A DNA stretch of 21,979 bases. Origin: a virus. Positions 5,741-13,700 of this stretch are shown in pieces. The first letter of the stretch is position 1, and every line of letters begins with the position of its first letter. The notes beneath the pieces were generated by a model. It did no database searches and was not told where the DNA came from. It saw nothing but the letters and a program-made list of their open reading frames with translations. The position numbers were made by a program, and so were the translations under genes. The stretch is from the IMG/VR virus record IMGVR_UViG_3300027907_000059, positions 1-21,979 of that record; one strand, 5' to 3'.

Positions 5741-8404
5741 TTGGCTATCCTCGTCGTCTGGGATACTCCACCCTCTCACGGGACGAAGTACAGAGATGTC
5801 TTTGAGTCGATCCTGGACGCGTTCCAGATCGATTATGAACACACTTGGCTCTTTGAGAGAGGAATCGATCCGAAGAAGGTGAAGGCAAGTGACTACCTCC
5901 CCGCAGGGCAAGAGATCAACGAACTGTCACAGGACTTCGACAAGGTACTTTGCCTTGGTGCTCTCCCTTCTGCTGCCGTTCACCAGTCGGAGCATACTCT
6001 CCCGGTCACTCGTATCCGAGGTAGAGGATTTATAAGTCCGGCTGGGAAGTACACTGTTACGACTTACAACCCGTCGATAGTCGTTAAGGACACGGATTTC
6101 TTCCGTGATCTCGTTTTCGACATCCGGAAGTTCCTCGACAACGATGCACCGATGGAGCAACCTGAGATTGAGATCGAGGCTGTCGAGTACAAGAAGGACC
6201 TGAAGGCTCTGCGTGACCTGCATGAGGCCTCCTACGTAGCGTGCGACATTGAGACGACGTCTCTCAACCCGTACGATGCTGAGATCCTCTCTATCGCGTT
6301 CGCGTGTGAAACGACAGACGGTGGAGGATACTGCCTCGCAGTGCCTCAGCACCTAGTTGGAGAGGAAGTGCACAAGTTCCTCCGCACGTACAAAGGAACA
6401 CTCGTCTTCCACAACGCCCTCTTCGACATTCAGTTCCTGTGGAAGAAGTTCGGACGATTCGAGATCCCGCACCTCGCGGACACGATGCTCATGCACTGGG
6501 CACTCGATGAGCGTCCGTTCAACCGTTACCGCTCACACGGTCTCGACCTCCTACAGCGTCTCTACTTCGATGCACCCCCGAAGGCACTCTCGATGAAAGA
6601 TTGGCTCGATGAATACTTCCGTGAGGACGTCGGTGACGAGGCACGCTGGGAATGGGTCACTAAGTTCTGTGAGGAACACACAGAGATGGCACGTACAGCG
6701 TGGCGTGAGTGGCATATCGAGGTGTACGACGAGGAGGCAGACTGGCGTGGCAAGAAGGTGCTCAGGGACATCTCGATTGAGACTGTGTACGAGGCTGTCT
6801 GCGCGAAGAAGATGCCGAAGAAGATGCTCCCTCCCCCTGACAAGGCCCGCAAAGAAGAGATGTGGGATCAGATGATGACCTACATGGCTGAGGATGCACT
6901 CAACACGGTGCGCCTCTTCCCTGTGCTCAAGGCAGAGATGGACGAGGAGTCAGAGCGTCTGTGGAACCTGCACGAGAACTATCTGATCCCAGCGACGAAG
7001 GCGCTCGCCCAGATGCGACTGAATGGCGCGCCTGTCGATCTCCCGTACCTGATGAAACTGAAGACGGAGATCGAGACGCAGTTGGAAGAAGAGATGCAGA
7101 TCCTGCGTTCACTCGTTCAGGAGCACACAGCGCACCCGAAGGGGGAGGAGTTCAACCCGAACTCACCGAAGCAGGTTGAGGAGGTTCTCTACTCAAAGGA
7201 GATCGGTCTCGGTCTGCAGATGCCGAAAGGCGTCGGTCGCTACGCGTACAAGCGTGACGAAGAGAAACTGACGACGAACTCAGACACGTTGAAGGTCCTC
7301 GCACGCCAGGTTGCGAAGAAGCGCCCAGCAATCTCCAAACTCATCAACCTCATTCTGACGTACAGAGTGAAGTCGAAAATCATAGGCACGTACATCGACG
7401 GAATCCTAGAAAGGGTGGACCCAGATGGCAGGATACGAGGAGACACGAACCTCCATGGTACGGCCACAGGGCGTACATCGTCGTCGAATCCGAATCTTCA
7501 GAACATCCCGGATGCGAGTCACGTTGGTTTTGACATCCGAAAGGCATACATTCCCTCTGAAGGGTGGGTTATCCTCGAAGCGGATTATTCGCAGCTGGAA
7601 CTGCGAGTTGCAGGTCTCTTCTCACAAGATTCCGTCCTTCTCGAGGCTTACAGAAACGGCGCAGACATCCATCAGGAGGTTGCTGAACTCCTCTGGAACA
7701 AACCGAAGAAGGAGATAACGAAGTACGAGCGATATCTCGCCAAGTGCATGAACTTCGGAGTCCTGTACGGACGCGGGGCGCGTTCGATTGCAACAGGTCC
7801 GGAGATGGACAACCTTGTCGAGATGTCTGGGAGGTCATGGAACAATGCAGAGATTGACGCTTACTTCGACAAGTTCAAAGTTGGGTACAAAGCACTCTTC
7901 GACTGGATGGCCCTTGTCAAGAAGGACTCGATGGCGAAGCAGTACGTTGAGGGGCCGTACGGTAACAGACGCAGGTTTGATCTCATCCTTGAGTCGGAGA
8001 GAGGGCACATCGAGCGGCAGACAGTCAACTCACCGATTCAAGGCTTTGCTGCCCAGATTGCTGTGAACGCGATCATTGAGTTGGACAGGGTGTTCGACGT
8101 TGACAGACAGCGGATTCTCTCGACGGTTCACGACTCGATCCTGTGCGAGTGCGTCAACGATCAAGAGACAATCCGTGAGACAGCACACCTCATTAAGACG
8201 ACGATGGAAGAGAAGTTGCCGATAGAGGTGTTCGTGACCCTGCCAACGCTGCCTCAGGCACCGTTCAAGGAAGGCGACCGGCTAACTTACAATCTACCGT
8301 TCGTTGCAGACGTGGTCATCGGACCGAACTGGGGAGAGGCCCATGAGGAGGTCGAGCACCTTCCTGCAGTCCCGGAAGAAAACGCAATACCGCGTCTCGC
8401 TTGA
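5741..8404 (+). CDS. DNA polymerase family A with N-terminal UDG-like domain and 3'-5' exonuclease
   Basis: An 887-aa replicative-type phage polymerase. Residues about 1-132 resemble a uracil-DNA glycosylase-like fold (V-L-C-L-G-A at 69-74, R-I-R-G-R-G at 91-96, T-T-Y-N-P-S at 107-112), but the Fe-S cysteines of family 4 UDGs are not seen, so it is probably not an active Fe-S UDG. The exonuclease follows with D169-I-E171 (Exo I), N225-x3-D229 (Exo II) and Y381-x3-D385 (Exo III), so proofreading should be intact. The polymerase domain has T-G-R-T-S-S-x-x-P-N-L-Q-N-I-P (576-590), motif A D615-Y-S-Q-L-E-L-R, motif B from K668 to Y676-G, and motif C V-H797-D798-S799. Motif C usually reads HDE; the Ser replaces the second acidic residue. 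TTG start with a strong ribosome binding site. Confidence 0.95.
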   Translation: MAILVVWDTPPSHGTKYRDVFESILDAFQIDYEHTWLFERGIDPKKVKASDYLPAGQEINELSQDFDKVLCLGALPSAAVHQSEHTLPVTRIRGRGFISPAGKYTVTTYNPSIVVKDTDFFRDLVFDIRKFLDNDAPMEQPEIEIEAVEYKKDLKALRDLHEASYVACDIETTSLNPYDAEILSIAFACETTDGGGYCLAVPQHLVGEEVHKFLRTYKGTLVFHNALFDIQFLWKKFGRFEIPHLADTMLMHWALDERPFNRYRSHGLDLLQRLYFDAPPKALSMKDWLDEYFREDVGDEARWEWVTKFCEEHTEMARTAWREWHIEVYDEEADWRGKKVLRDISIETVYEAVCAKKMPKKMLPPPDKARKEEMWDQMMTYMAEDALNTVRLFPVLKAEMDEESERLWNLHENYLIPATKALAQMRLNGAPVDLPYLMKLKTEIETQLEEEMQILRSLVQEHTAHPKGEEFNPNSPKQVEEVLYSKEIGLGLQMPKGVGRYAYKRDEEKLTTNSDTLKVLARQVAKKRPAISKLINLILTYRVKSKIIGTYIDGILERVDPDGRIRGDTNLHGTATGRTSSSNPNLQNIPDASHVGFDIRKAYIPSEGWVILEADYSQLELRVAGLFSQDSVLLEAYRNGADIHQEVAELLWNKPKKEITKYERYLAKCMNFGVLYGRGARSIATGPEMDNLVEMSGRSWNNAEIDAYFDKFKVGYKALFDWMALVKKDSMAKQYVEGPYGNRRRFDLILESERGHIERQTVNSPIQGFAAQIAVNAIIELDRVFDVDRQRILSTVHDSILCECVNDQETIRETAHLIKTTMEEKLPIEVFVTLPTLPQAPFKEGDRLTYNLPFVADVVIGPNWGEAHEEVEHLPAVPEENAIPRLA

Positions 8405-8425
8405 TCTGCTCGCGTCTCGCTTGAT
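8391..8425 (+). repeat. 20-bp-period tandem duplication at the end of the polymerase gene
   Basis: The 15-mer CGCGTCTCGCTTGAT occurs at 8391-8405 and 8411-8425 (period 20 bp). The first copy contains the TGA of the polymerase gene (8402-8404); the second copy is non-coding. Confidence 0.9.
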
Positions 8426-8509
8426 GGAATACCTTCCGCCTATGACTCGATGGGCTACCGTCAAGCAACGAGAGAGCGCCTAAGACGCTCGCCCGAGTGA
8501 ATCTAAAAT

Positions 8510-8553
8510 ACTGAGGCCCTGGTAAGGAGAGAGTGAAAACCCAGGGCCTCAGT
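8510..8553. terminator. Bidirectional transcription terminator between convergent arms
   Basis: A perfect 13-bp inverted repeat: ACTGAGGCCCTGG at 8510-8522 and its complement at 8541-8553, with an 18-nt loop. It lies between the last plus-strand gene (ends 8404) and the last minus-strand gene (ends 8564). The side read from the minus strand is followed by a T-rich run (TATTTTAGAT); the plus side has a weaker TCGTTGTTG. The rest of 8405-8563 shows no convincing gene. Confidence 0.85.
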
Positions 8554-8563
8554 CGTTGTTGAC

Positions 8564-8983
8564 CTACGCTTTCGGCGGACCTGCGTTCTCCCCGCGGAAG
8601 GCCTCCTCGGTTACGGGGGCCGGGCTTGAGGCAGTCGGCACGCCAGGAATGGGGAACCCGAGCTCGCCAAGAGACGAGATGATCGAGCCCACCCATGCCG
8701 CGATGATACCGACGTAGAACGCACCTGCAATCACGCCGAGGTCGAGGCCAGGAATGACGATCTCCTGCTGGCCGGCGACTACTGCGCCTGAGTACACGAC
8801 AAAGTACGGAACGAGCTTGAACAGCACGTCATTCCGTGCGAAGTCGGCCAGATACGACAACCTGAAGTTCTTTGCCTTGAACGCAGCCACGACTCCTAGA
8901 AGAAAGTCGAGTGCGATGACCACGAGGGCGATGAGGACCTTGTCATCCTCAAAGAACCGATGCAGAAGTTCTCCGTAGTCCAT
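8564..8983 (-). CDS. Putative holin, three transmembrane segments
   Basis: A 139-aa membrane protein at the end of the minus-strand late operon, directly after the endolysin. Hydrophobic segments lie at about 16-35, 55-71 and 80-104, with a charged link (K-A-K-N-F-R) between the first two and a polar, Pro-rich tail (110-139). The pattern of a first helix ending L-D-F-L-L-G-V-V-A-A-F followed by a basic loop is like several phage holin families. ATG 8983 has a GGGGAGG about 13 nt upstream, which is long spacing. Position beside the amidase supports a role in forming membrane lesions for endolysin release; family membership is inferred from topology, not from a firm motif. Confidence 0.7.
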   Translation of the reverse strand: MDYGELLHRFFEDDKVLIALVVIALDFLLGVVAAFKAKNFRLSYLADFARNDVLFKLVPYFVVYSGAVVAGQQEIVIPGLDLGVIAGAFYVGIIAAWVGSIISSLGELGFPIPGVPTASSPAPVTEEAFRGENAGPPKA

Positions 8984-9004
8984 AGTTCACAGTTCACCTC
9001 CCCT

Positions 9005-9730
9005 CTACTTACGTACCGGCTTGAAAGACACAGGTCCACGAGCAAACGTCGCATCGTGAGAATCTGACCAGTTTGCCGGATTGTTGACCTTGTTGTGGAT
9101 CTCCTTGAGGTCCGTCCTTCGCAGATACGTGACGATGAAGAAGTCGGGCTTGGTCAGTCTCTCCTTCTCGTGTGCCACCATCTTGCGGAAGTGGTCTGCG
9201 GACGGTTCGGGAGCAGTACCGTGCAGGTTAGTCGCCACGTCGATCTTACGTGACGGTGCCCACTCATGGTGCTGAACACACTGACCTGCAGGAATGTCTC
9301 CCTTGCGGAAAAGGGCTGCGAAGCCTCGTGCTGCCATCAGCACTAGACGATCTGGTAGAGGGTGCAACCCATCGTGTTCGATCTCCATTCCGTAGGCAGT
9401 CGAGTTGCCGGTCATACCCTTGATTGAGCCTCCGTCTGGCAGACCTGCGTGGTTCGCGGGTCCAGCGGCAATCACATAGAAGACGCCGTTGAACCCGAGG
9501 AGCACGTTACACAGTGGCCCAGGGAGATCTTCTCTTCCTTCGATGCAGACCTTCAGTGATGGTGCAGGCGTGTCCTTCGACGGATGTCCTGCTGTGTGGT
9601 GCATGACTCCACCTTTTGGGTTGAACGCAGCGAGGCCTGACGAGTTCGAGTTGTTCTTCCACCCGTCGATCTCACGCACGGCAAGACCCGCTCTGCGGAG
9701 CCTTGTAGCGATGCCTGTGTCAGCAGCCAT
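9005..9730 (-). CDS. Endolysin, N-acetylmuramoyl-L-alanine amidase (Amidase_2/PGRP)
   Basis: A 241-aa enzyme cutting the amide bond between MurNAc and the stem peptide of the host wall. Seen: G-G-V-M-H44-H45-T-A-G with the first zinc His, C74-N-V-L-L-G-F-N-G-V-F-Y with the core strands, N-H-A-G (93-96), Y-G-M-E-I-E-H (113-119), and H154-H155-E-W-A-P-x-R-K-x-D164 with the second zinc His and the Asp in the third ligand position. The catalytic domain fills about residues 15-175. The remaining ~65 residues may bind the wall but match nothing I recognise. No signal peptide is seen, so export would depend on a holin. The start overlaps the preceding 44-aa ORF by 11 nt. Confidence 0.93.
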   Translation of the reverse strand: MAADTGIATRLRRAGLAVREIDGWKNNSNSSGLAAFNPKGGVMHHTAGHPSKDTPAPSLKVCIEGREDLPGPLCNVLLGFNGVFYVIAAGPANHAGLPDGGSIKGMTGNSTAYGMEIEHDGLHPLPDRLVLMAARGFAALFRKGDIPAGQCVQHHEWAPSRKIDVATNLHGTAPEPSADHFRKMVAHEKERLTKPDFFIVTYLRRTDLKEIHNKVNNPANWSDSHDATFARGPVSFKPVRK

Positions 9731-9854
9731 CGTTGTCCTCGTCCTCTTCTTCGCCCTCTGGGACGAGTGCTGCCTCTACTTCTTTCGCCGACGTCGCCGG
9801 AACTTCCTTGAAGTCGAGGTCACACCCATCGAGGGCATCAGCATTTTCTGGCAT
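9720..9854 (-). CDS. Small acidic 44-aa protein upstream of the endolysin
   Basis: ATG 9854 is preceded by AAAGGAGAG at good spacing; the ORF ends at a TGA (9722-9720) 11 nt inside the endolysin gene. The product begins MPENADALDG and ends with a dense acidic run (P-E-G-E-E-E-D-E-D-N-D-G-C). No membrane segment or known family is seen. Its ribosome binding site is better than the endolysin's own, so one role may be to couple endolysin translation. It fills the otherwise unexplained gap between the collagen-like gene and the endolysin. Confidence 0.65.
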   Translation of the reverse strand: MPENADALDGCDLDFKEVPATSAKEVEAALVPEGEEEDEDNDGC

Positions 9855-9866
9855 GCTCTCTCCTTT

Positions 9867-10499
9867 CTAACAGAACGGTAGAACGTTACAAGGGTTAGGA
9901 CCAGGTGGTCCTTGAGGCCCACGTTCACCTTGTGGTCCTCGTTCCCCTTGCAGGCCCTGTGGGCCCCTCTCTCCTTGCGGACCTGCAGGCCCAGCTGGAC
10001 CTTGAGGCCCACGCTTCCCCCTAGGTCCACGAGGTCCCCGAGCACCCTCTTGAACTGCGGGAAGATCTGTTGTGAGGTCAAGATTACGCAGGTTAACTGT
10101 CTCTACAAACGTCTCGCAGTTAAGGGGCCTTAGCCTCCGTACAAGTTCTTCTTTCTGCTCTATTCCCTGGCGTATCTCTTGTCTTGTTAGCCCAGGAATC
10201 TGCCTCCCTGACTTGAGGAACTTCTTCGACCTCTGAATTGTCTCAATAGCATCCGCGCGAAGGACTGCGTAACCTGTATTCTGCCGGATGCAGAGTGTCT
10301 TCAAGATCTCACGTTCATTGAGTGCCCTCACTCGCGTCTCTGCAGCGAGATTATCCTGAGTGTCGCTGACCTCATTTGCGAGTTCCCACGCCTTAATTGC
10401 TGTCCACGTGCAAAGGAGAGCAATCGCAGCCATCCCAAGAAGGATAACTGTCGCAGCAGTGTTCGACTGGAACACTCTGTGGGGCACTCTACTTCTCAC
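9867..10499 (-). CDS. Membrane-anchored collagen-like repeat protein in the lysis region
   Basis: A 210-aa protein with three parts. There is one N-terminal transmembrane helix (about 14-37) after a short basic segment; then a charged helical region (about 38-150) with Cys 70 and 128; then 17 uninterrupted Gly-X-Y triplets (152-202), rich in G-P-Q, G-E-R and G-P-R, ending in a short tail with two Cys (204, 210). Gly-X-Y arrays usually form collagen-like triple helices, so the protein is probably a trimer with the triplets outside the membrane (inference). Collagen-like repeats are common in phage tail fibres, but this copy has a membrane anchor and lies between holin and endolysin candidates. 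The start is GTG 10499, overlapping the upstream gene by 11 nt; GTG 10487 is an alternative. Confidence 0.8.
   Translation of the reverse strand: MRSRVPHRVFQSNTAATVILLGMAAIALLCTWTAIKAWELANEVSDTQDNLAAETRVRALNEREILKTLCIRQNTGYAVLRADAIETIQRSKKFLKSGRQIPGLTRQEIRQGIEQKEELVRRLRPLNCETFVETVNLRNLDLTTDLPAVQEGARGPRGPRGKRGPQGPAGPAGPQGERGPQGLQGERGPQGERGPQGPPGPNPCNVLPFC
9892..10046 (-). repeat. Gly-X-Y (collagen-like) coding repeat
   Basis: Low-complexity 9-bp-type repeats encoding the Gly-X-Y triplets (residues 152-202 of the collagen-like protein). Internal near-identical units such as G-E-R-G-P-Q-G suggest expansion by slippage or unequal recombination. Confidence 0.8.
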
Positions 10500-10704
10500 C
10501 GTTTCCGTTCTTCCTCTTAGAGAGAGTCAGGATCGCAACCGCTCCTCCAGCAATCGTTCCGACAACTGGTGCAACAGACGATGCTGTCTCACCGCGTGTG
10601 GGGTCGATCAGGGCAACCACAACAGAGAGAAGCCAAGCAACGACGATAGCAGCGACAATGTACTCAGCCAACTTTGTGTTCACGGCGTCTCTTTTTGTAG
10701 TCAT
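10489..10704 (-). CDS. Small two-transmembrane protein, second holin candidate
   Basis: From ATG 10704 the product is 71 aa with two hydrophobic segments (about 14-33 and 42-62), a short loop (D-P-T-R-G-E-T), and a charged C-terminal tail K-R-K-N-G-N-G-E-K. An in-frame GTG at 10770 would add 22 residues but has no good ribosome binding site; the one at ATG 10704 is also weak. Size and topology fit a class II-like holin or other small lysis membrane protein. It opens the lysis region, directly after the large tail protein gene. The 90 bases between that gene and ATG 10704 show nothing else clear. Confidence 0.6.
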   Translation of the reverse strand: MTTKRDAVNTKLAEYIVAAIVVAWLLSVVVALIDPTRGETASSVAPVVGTIAGGAVAILTLSKRKNGNGEK

Positions 10705-10793
10705 GGCACCAAGCACCCAGGCGGACTGAGAAGTAACCGGCAACGGCACATGGGAGGGATAACAATGCACTTAGCACATTTCCCGCTCTAAGA

Positions 10794-13700
10794 TCACTTG
10801 GGCGACACTCCGAACTCTCCCATGATCGGAGAGCCTTCTTCTTGAGAGAGACGCCTTCTCTCGATGTACGAATACTGCTGCCACTGTACCGTCGCTCCTG
10901 GAGGGGTGAGTTGGCACAGGACATAGTCACCAAATTCAAGGGTAAGGATAGCATCCCTCTGGGTAGTATCTGCCCCATTCAGTAGAAAGTTAGTTATGCG
11001 GGCAGTGTTAGATGCGTAGCGAGCAAGCAGGCCATCCACGTATGCCTGCGCATCTGCATCTGACACAAGGGGGATGCCGTCAATCTGCAAAACGTACTCG
11101 CCGTCCTCCTCGATGAGGTCAAGATCCTCTGCGATGAACGTTACCTCATCCTCACGTGTACCCACGACCTTGTTGTAGTAGAACGTATCTGTGTCTGACG
11201 TGTTCATTCCCTCGTACTGGACGCCAGTAGGACCAATGGTGAACTCCGGCGTCGTCACATCTTCTCTGTAGTCGTTGTCACGGAACGTCGGGTACCCTTC
11301 ACGTGAGAAGAAAAACAATGAAGGTTCCGTCTCTGCGAAGAGAACTTCATCAAGGAGTTCCTGTGGGGGCAGTCCTGCGTATCTCGCAGGTACCATCGTC
11401 TTCGTTCCAGGATCGATCTGGTAGGGGAGAGAAAACTTCCCCATTGTGTTCAGGACGTTGACGAGGCGCTCGCCAGATAGTGACTCCTCTAACCCGTAGA
11501 ACGCAGCGTTGTACCTTGCAAGCGCGCGATCTACGGTGAAGAATTTCTCGTAGATACCCAACCGTGCAATTCGCCCATCGAAGTAAGCACCTGCACTTCC
11601 AAGACCTGCGATCCACTGGTTCCTTCCAATAGCACAGGTGCCCGCGACAGCAGTAGCGTTCACGATGCCAAGAGAAGACCCAACCTCAACTCCGTTGAGG
11701 TACACGAACATCTCTCCACCATCTGCTCGTGTAGCACAGACGTGGTACCAAGTCCCTACACTCGTGGTTCCAGCAAAGACAACTCCGTCTGCACCAAACT
11801 CATCTTCAATCTCCCAAGATACTCCTCCGCCTGCATCGATCCGGACAAACCCTGGAATGAAGTCAACTCCAGCCTTGGTTGTCTTCGGGAAAGAGAAGAT
11901 GGTCATATCAGAGGAGAGGCTGTCGAGATTTACCCAGGCCTCGATGGTGATCTCCTCTGTGTCCACGAGTTCGCCAGAATCAATCGTGAAGGTGGCGTAC
12001 TCATTCTGCGCTTTTCTAAACCGCACACACGTAGCGTCATCTCCAAAGATTGGACCTTCTTCCCCAAGAAGTGGAGTGTTCTTGTAGGTACCAGAAGGCC
12101 CGGCGATACCTGTCAGGTCTGCACGTGTCTCGCGAGTACGCCACTTCTTGATTCTCTTCTTCTTCCCTTTCTTCGGCCCTTTCTTGTACTTGATTACCTT
12201 CGTGTGGGCAACCATCTTCGTGCCTCTTTGCTCGTCGAGGTTGTAGAGAACGAAAGGATCGTCTGCCTGCTGCAACTCATCGTACTCTACAACGTCAGGG
12301 AGAGAGTGAATGAAGTTCGACCTAGCGAAGAACTTGCGTCCATCCGTAGCACGCATTCTCGCTGTCATCTCCCCGATGCCTGAATCATCCCAGGTTGGTC
12401 CCCACGTGTCCGTGTACCCGTAGAAGACAGGGTAGGTCTTTCCATTTGTCTGAATCCTGTGCCAGATAGTCCTATTCTGTCGAACGAGTCCAGCCATGGG
12501 ACCACCCAGAATATTTGCTGAATCGAATGCTGCTGTTTCCCCCGTGACTCCACCTGTGACGTTATCTGTGCGTAGAGGCAGAACAGGTACTGCAGATTCA
12601 CAGAAGATGCCATCGTCAAGCCAGAACGTCGTTGCAGCAGTTCCTGACAGGGATACTCTCACGCGAGCACGTGCTGTGTTCGCAGGTGCAGTCGCGATCA
12701 AGTAAATCCACCTGAAATCAGTACGTGCAGACCTTGGAGTGGAGAAGGTAGTGGAGAGAACTGTGTCTGCGGAATTGCGCCACTCGATACCGATCCGGAT
12801 CTGGTCGAAGGCATCCCCCGACATAAGGATCGCAGCAAAGTAAGTGTTGCCTGCAATGAGGCCAGTGAAGGATGCGTTTGAGGGTGCCTGTGCGATGAAC
12901 ACACCTTGCCCAGAAGCTGCGCCATTCGTGACAACCTTCAGGGAACCTGTCCCATGCGCAGACCTCGTCGTGTCCTGTGTCGTCGTTGTTGTGCCCCCAC
13001 CTGCAGACGAGATGCCGTTCTTGTTTGTCTCAAAATCTGAGTTCTCGATGATCTGGTGGATGACCTTGTTGAGGCCTACCGTTTGGTAGACACTCGGCCG
13101 TGTCTCTGGCGTCACGTCTGCGAGCGTATGTCCGACACAATAAGCATCGTGGCGGACAACGTTTGTAAATGCTGACGCGTTCCTGTAGAGGCCAATCTTG
13201 TCTGCAATAGGAGGAACTGTTGCGTCACCCTTCACCATTGGAATCGTCTGGATGCCGGATTCCAGAGCAAAAGTCTTCCACTCCTCGCCCCATCTGCGCA
13301 TCTGCACCATGATGAAGCCATCTTTCTTTGTTGACCACTTGATGATGTAGCGCAGATCGACCCAGGCGTCTGCCTCAAAGGGCAGCATTTCGTAGTCCTT
13401 GTTGGTACCTGCGTTCGTTCCGTTGTTTGCATCTGTCAGGGTCGGGAACTCTCCTGTGTCAAGTGAAAACATGTAGCGTGTCCGTGCTGCATTAACCTGA
13501 ACACGTAGAGGGGCCTGCCCGAAGCGTGAGTCCCCGATGCAATGCTGCTGGTGGAAAATCTCCCAACCTGTCGGGTGGGTCCATGGCCCCTCAGGACTCC
13601 AGGAGATGAAGTACGCGATCACCTGGCCGTCTAGGTTGCCTGTTCCGAACCCACCGTTCGGGTTACCTCGACGCACCTCACAGCGTTCTCCTGTGGATGT

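Noticed and set aside
8424-8483. Possible 19-codon ORF after the polymerase gene
   Set aside because: No ribosome binding site, very short, and it begins in the tandem duplication.
8532-8561. GTG ORF inside the terminator loop
   Set aside because: Only 9 codons; kept as a remark on the hairpin, not as a gene.
8316-8696. 126-aa minus-strand ORF across the polymerase end and terminator
   Set aside because: It crosses the terminator hairpin and overlaps both the polymerase and holin genes in another frame; composition is not protein-like.
9892-10046. Repeat array considered as CRISPR
   Set aside because: No constant repeat with variable spacers; it is a continuous Gly-X-Y coding array.
9776-10081. 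101-aa minus-strand ORF over the Gly-X-Y region
   Set aside because: Frame-shifted shadow of the collagen-like repeat; the Gly-X-Y frame is the real one.
11742-12383. 213-aa plus-strand ORF
   Set aside because: Antisense to the large tail protein gene, which has clear domains; the plus frame shows no family pattern.
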